A stretch of DNA of 64,000 nucleotides from positions 1-64,000 of the forward strand of contig CAJTRZ010000009.1 of assembly GCA_910578975.1 (NCBI GenBank). Direction: 5' to 3'. The position numbers and the translations under genes were made by a program. Under the pieces are notes generated by a model. The model had not been told where the DNA came from and searched no databases. It saw only the letters and a list, made by a program, of their open reading frames with translations. Positions 61,063 through 64,000 of the stretch are shown one piece after another. This DNA comes from an uncultured Eubacterium sp. GTDB taxonomy: Bacteria; Bacillota; Clostridia; Lachnospirales; Lachnospiraceae. Numbering within the stretch: the stretch's first letter is position 1; every line of letters begins with the position of its first letter.

Positions 61063-61554
61063 CTATTTTCTTTTCACTTTACTCCATTGTCCATAGTAAA
61101 TCTTTCCGGCATTTTTTTTATAAGCCCTAGCCTTAACATAATACCTTCTGCTTTTTTTAATCTTTCTTATAACGCAGTTTATATTTTTTACTTTTTTCGT
61201 TTTTGCCTTTGTAAACTTGCTGGAATTACTAAATTTAACAATATACCCTGTCGCTCCCTTTACTGATTTCAAACGAATTTTAGCTGTTTTCTTTTTTATT
61301 GTAACTTTTTTAACAGTAGTTCGTCCAACCGTAATTTTTTGTAACGGCGTAGTTGCAATAGTCATGGTAGTTGGAGTTTTCGAAGTAGTTTTATTTTCTG
61401 TTGCTGCGTCAGTAAATATATCTATCCCCCAGCAATCCCCATTTCCCTGGTTCCCGCCAGAAATCGCTGACACATTATTACTTACAAGTACAATACCAGT
61501 AATAGAGATAATAGTAATAACCACAGCCAAAATTATTGGTCTTAATTTTTTCAT
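61063..61554 (-). CDS. Small secreted protein with FN3-like domain
   Basis: The 163 residues hold a signal peptide (to about residue 30, VSA cleavage), a short Thr-rich linker and one FN3-like domain of about 85 residues ending RRYYVKARAYKKNAGKIYYGQWSKVKRK. The whole mature protein is strongly basic. It is essentially a free-standing copy of the tail domain found on the GH16 and DUF6273-like proteins. AAGGAA precedes ATG. It lies next to the sigma/anti-sigma pair, transcribed in the same direction but behind its own terminator. The function is unknown. Confidence 0.7.
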   Translation of the reverse strand: MKKLRPIILAVVITIISITGIVLVSNNVSAISGGNQGNGDCWGIDIFTDAATENKTTSKTPTTMTIATTPLQKITVGRTTVKKVTIKKKTAKIRLKSVKGATGYIVKFSNSSKFTKAKTKKVKNINCVIRKIKKSRRYYVKARAYKKNAGKIYYGQWSKVKRK

Positions 61555-61677
61555 TATTTCCTTCTTTCATATTTAATATAATTTATCATAATGTATTATT
61601 GTCTGTTTTTCAAGATGATAGATTTGGTAATGCTCATGTTTTCTTATTGATTTGAACATCGTTCTAATTAATAAGGC

Positions 61678-62148
61678 GGGCTGTAAAGAAGAGAAAGTGA
61701 AAACTCTCTATCCCCTCCCATAAAATACATTTAAAAATTACATATATAAAAGTTTCCCGATGTGTTTTCAACATTCTCTTTCACGTTATCTACTAATTTA
61801 CATATATTAGTTCTTATTTTTTTATATAAATATGTAATATATTCTTATTTGTCATCAATTTTAAATGCTTTTACATATATGCTTTGCAGTTTGATAAAAA
61901 TAGATATGTAATATATTTCTATTTTTTATAAATTTTAAACACTTTTACATTTATATTTTGCAGTTTGGGCAAAAAATATATGTAATTTATTCTCATTTGT
62001 GATGATTTTCCAAAAATTTTACATGTACATTTTAGTAGTTTGACAAAACATATATGTAATTTGTTTTTATTTTTCGTGAATTTGGTTGTTTAACAAAAAA
62101 GTGTGTGTTAAACAGCATCTCTAACAAAAGTGGATTTTTTTACAGCCC
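61678..62148. repeat. Non-coding element: 10-bp inverted ends and 74-bp tandem units
   Basis: GGGCTGTAAA (61678-61687) and TTTACAGCCC (62139-62148) bound an AT-rich stretch without open frames. Inside, ATATGTAA recurs at 61830, 61904, 61978 and 62052, exactly 74 bases apart. TTACAT recurs at 61798, 61871, 61945 and 62019. Each unit can form a stem TTACATATAT...ATATGTAA around a loop that in three of the four units contains AGTTTG. The array ends just before the ilvC terminator. It may be a MITE-like insertion. Confidence 0.7.
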
Positions 62149-62150
62149 CA

Positions 62151-62208
62151 TATAATAAAAAGAACATAGGATTGTGCTTGCACAAAATCCCATGTTCTTT
62201 TTATTATA
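62151..62208. terminator. ilvC terminator
   Basis: TATAATAAAAAGAACAT and ATGTTCTTTTTATTATA form a long stem continued by GGATT/AATCC; both flanks are suited to termination. Confidence 0.9.
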
Positions 62209-62238
62209 TTAAGCATTCGCTTGAAAAAAGCTTTTCGC

Positions 62239-63264
62239 TTAGTTGTTGATTAATTTTCCACTTTCATCATTCCAGCTGTAAAGTTTTCTGATTTCTTCTC
62301 CAACCTTTTCTGCCGGATGTTCTGAAGCAATCTTTCTCATAGCCTTAAAATGTACCTGACGTCCACCTTCTGACATATCAAGTAAGAATTCTTTCGCAAA
62401 TGAACCATCCTGAATGTCTGCAAGAACTTTCTTCATAGCTTTCTTTGTCTCTTCTGTAATAACCTTTGGTCCTGTGATATAATCACCATATTCTGCTGTG
62501 TTTGAGATTGAGTATCTCATTCCTGCAAAACCTGACTGATAAATAAGATCAACGATTAACTTCATTTCATGAATACACTCAAAGTATGCATTTCTTGGAT
62601 CATATCCTGCTTCTGTCAATGTTTCAAAACCTGCCTGCATAAGTGCACAAACACCACCACAAAGTACTGCCTGCTCACCAAAAAGGTCTGTTTCAGTTTC
62701 TGTTCTAAATGTTGTTTCAAGAACACCAGCTCTAGCTCCACCGATAGCTAATGCATATGCAAGTGCCATATCAAGAGCCTTTCCTGTAGCATCCTGCTCT
62801 ACAGCTACTAAACAAGGAACGCCCTTTCCTTCCTGATATTCTGAACGAACTGTATGTCCTGGTCCCTTAGGAGCAATCATAGTAACATCAACATCTGCTG
62901 GTGGTACAATACATCCATAATGAATGTTGAAACCATGAGCAAACATTAACATATTTCCTGCTTCAAGGTTTGGCTCGATATCATTCTTGTACATATCTGC
63001 CTGTTTCTCATCATTGATAAGAATCATAATAATATCAGCTTTCTTAGCTGCTTCAGCTGTAGTATAAACTTCAAATCCCTGAGCTTCTGCTTTTGCCCAT
63101 GATTTACTACCTTCATATAAACCAATGATAACGTTGCATCCTGATTCTTTTGCATTTAATGCATGTGCATGACCCTGGCTACCATAACCGATAACTGCAA
63201 TAGTCTTGCCTTCTAATAATGAAAGATTACAATCTTCCTGATAATAGATTTTTGCTTCTGACAT
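62239..63264 (-). CDS. ilvC: Ketol-acid reductoisomerase
   Basis: It isomerises and reduces acetolactate in valine, leucine and isoleucine synthesis. The 341-residue class I enzyme has the Rossmann motif GYGSQGHAHALN, MIAPKGPGHTVR and the Mg-binding GVLETTFRTETETDLFGEQ. The start at 63264 follows GGAGG by eight bases. It lies 63 bases after ilvN and shares its promoter. Confidence 0.97.
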   Translation of the reverse strand: MSEAKIYYQEDCNLSLLEGKTIAVIGYGSQGHAHALNAKESGCNVIIGLYEGSKSWAKAEAQGFEVYTTAEAAKKADIIMILINDEKQADMYKNDIEPNLEAGNMLMFAHGFNIHYGCIVPPADVDVTMIAPKGPGHTVRSEYQEGKGVPCLVAVEQDATGKALDMALAYALAIGGARAGVLETTFRTETETDLFGEQAVLCGGVCALMQAGFETLTEAGYDPRNAYFECIHEMKLIVDLIYQSGFAGMRYSISNTAEYGDYITGPKVITEETKKAMKKVLADIQDGSFAKEFLLDMSEGGRQVHFKAMRKIASEHPAEKVGEEIRKLYSWNDESGKLINN

Positions 63265-63326
63265 TTTCGTTGCCTCCATTTGTAATTTAATTTATATTCA
63301 TATGGCTGTGCCATATAATAATCTTT

Positions 63327-63809
63327 TTATTTTTCGCCTCTTGCAAGACCTGTAATACCTGTTCTTACAAGTTCCAGTATCTGATAATCTTCTAACAAGC
63401 TCAAAAATGCTGATAATTTTGACTGACTTCCTGTAATTTCAATCATTACGCTGTCTTTTGCAACGTCAACAATATTAGCACGGAATATTTCAGTCATAGC
63501 CATAATCTGCTGTCTCTGTGCAGCATCTACCTGAATTTTTACTAAAATAAGCTCTCTGGTTACTGAATTAGAAGCCTCAAGTACATCTACTCTCTTGACA
63601 TCTTCTAACTTAGTAATCTGTTTAATTATCTGTTCTAATATAGCATCATCGCCTGTTACAACGATAGTCATTCTTGAATATAATGGATTCTCTGTTTCAC
63701 CAACAGTTAAACTATCAATGTTATAACCTCTTCTGCTGAATAGTCCAGCAATTCTGTTTAATACACCTGATGTATTGTCAACTAATACTGATAAAACTTT
63801 CTTATTCAT
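63327..63809 (-). CDS. ilvN: Acetolactate synthase small (regulatory) subunit
   Basis: The 160 residues contain an N-terminal ACT domain (LVDNTSGVLNRIAGLFSRRGYNI) that binds valine and a C-terminal ACT-like domain. It activates the IlvB catalytic subunit and gives it valine feedback. The start at 63809 follows AGAGGAA. ilvB is not immediately upstream; a promoter and non-coding bases fill the space to the window end. Confidence 0.95.
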   Translation of the reverse strand: MNKKVLSVLVDNTSGVLNRIAGLFSRRGYNIDSLTVGETENPLYSRMTIVVTGDDAILEQIIKQITKLEDVKRVDVLEASNSVTRELILVKIQVDAAQRQQIMAMTEIFRANIVDVAKDSVMIEITGSQSKLSAFLSLLEDYQILELVRTGITGLARGEK

Positions 63810-63843
63810 ATGTATTTCCTCTTTTCTCAATCTCTAGTATTTT

Positions 63844-63871
63844 ATCTTACCACATATGGGATTTTTGTCAA
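63844..63871 (-). promoter_or_regulatory. ilvNC promoter
   Basis: TTGACA (63866-63871) and TAAGAT (63844-63849) on the minus strand are spaced by 16 bases, 35 bases before the ilvN start. No T-box or leader peptide is seen. Confidence 0.65.
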
Positions 63872-63904
63872 TAAATATAGGCTACTTTTTCTGTCCCCAC
63901 AATT

Positions 63905-63962
63905 AAAGCCACGCCACCTCGACTTCGCTTCGCTTCGTCTCGGTCGCGGCATTCGCCGCATA
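63905..63962. repeat. GC-rich hairpins at the right edge
   Basis: CCTCGAC...GTCTCGG is an imperfect stem around TTCGCTTCGCTTC, followed by the perfect hairpin GCGGC-ATTC-GCCGC. The GC content is far above the neighbourhood. The CGCTTCGCTTC run recalls the core of the dispersed repeat, but the outer arms are absent. Confidence 0.45.
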
Positions 63963-64000
63963 TAAACAAAAAACAAGAGAACTCTTTTGAAACTAGCTCC

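Noticed and set aside
61798..62059. CRISPR array
   Set aside because: Units are contiguous, degenerate and equal in period; there are no identical repeats with unique spacers and no cas genes.

Overview
The window reads as chromosome of an AT-rich, anaerobic, probably gut-dwelling Firmicute, most likely a Lachnospiraceae member (Clostridium cluster XIVa). The basis is the low GC content, strong AGGAGG ribosome sites, T-box leaders on trp and pheST, a Firmicutes-type 6S RNA, SpoIID, a Cys/Gly-rich small protein, and secreted proteins ending in very lysine-rich FN3-like domains. I cannot name the genus. Most genes lie on the minus strand. No phage, complete insertion sequence or CRISPR array is visible.

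Layout. 1-411: non-coding, dominated by a long inverted repeat and further hairpins. 412-5639 (minus): ABC exporter, secreted beta-rich protein, isocitrate dehydrogenase, cytoplasmic subtilase. 5727-5930: first copies of a dispersed structured repeat. 6002-7240 (plus): Cys-rich miniprotein and two unknown small proteins. 7285-12495 (minus): leuS with a degenerate L,D-transpeptidase-like protein, then a secreted GH16 beta-glucanase. 12636-19010: trpEGDCBA operon (no trpF) behind a T-box leader with a clear promoter. 19015-20581: a DUF6273-like secreted protein and a broken FN3 gene. 20786-25146: EF-G-like GTPase, tyrA (plus), rfbA. 25274-29947: a minus-strand run of kinase, response regulator, dtd, queA, aroA. 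30129-33382 (plus): a divergent ABC exporter resembling LnrLMN. 33458-37285: pheST with T-box. 37401-39628: YihY-family protein and SpoIID. 39736-39950: 6S RNA. 40248-47539: pckA, hexapeptide transferase, glmS, topB, YfbR-like phosphatase. 47769-51159: thrC, leuD, leuC. 51481-57216: a 1911-residue modular GH81 beta-1,3-glucanase. 57614-57703: tRNA-Ser(CGA). 57755-61554: orphan A24 peptidase, radical SAM protein, ECF sigma/RsgI-like anti-sigma pair, small secreted FN3 protein. 61678-62148: a non-coding element with 74-bp tandem units. 62239-63809: ilvC and ilvN.

How the genes fit together. Amino-acid supply dominates: Trp, Phe/Tyr (tyrA, aroA, pheST), Thr and branched-chain genes, two operons of them under tRNA-sensing T-boxes. 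The second theme is beta-glucan use: secreted GH16 and GH81, with a possible polysaccharide-sensing RsgI-like regulator nearby. The most unusual item is a dispersed repeat family in intergenic spacers. Three full copies and a 61-bp short form fold into what looks like a three-way junction, with paired (covarying) changes between copies. A rearranged copy and a half copy sit at the same place in both T-box leaders, just after the terminator.
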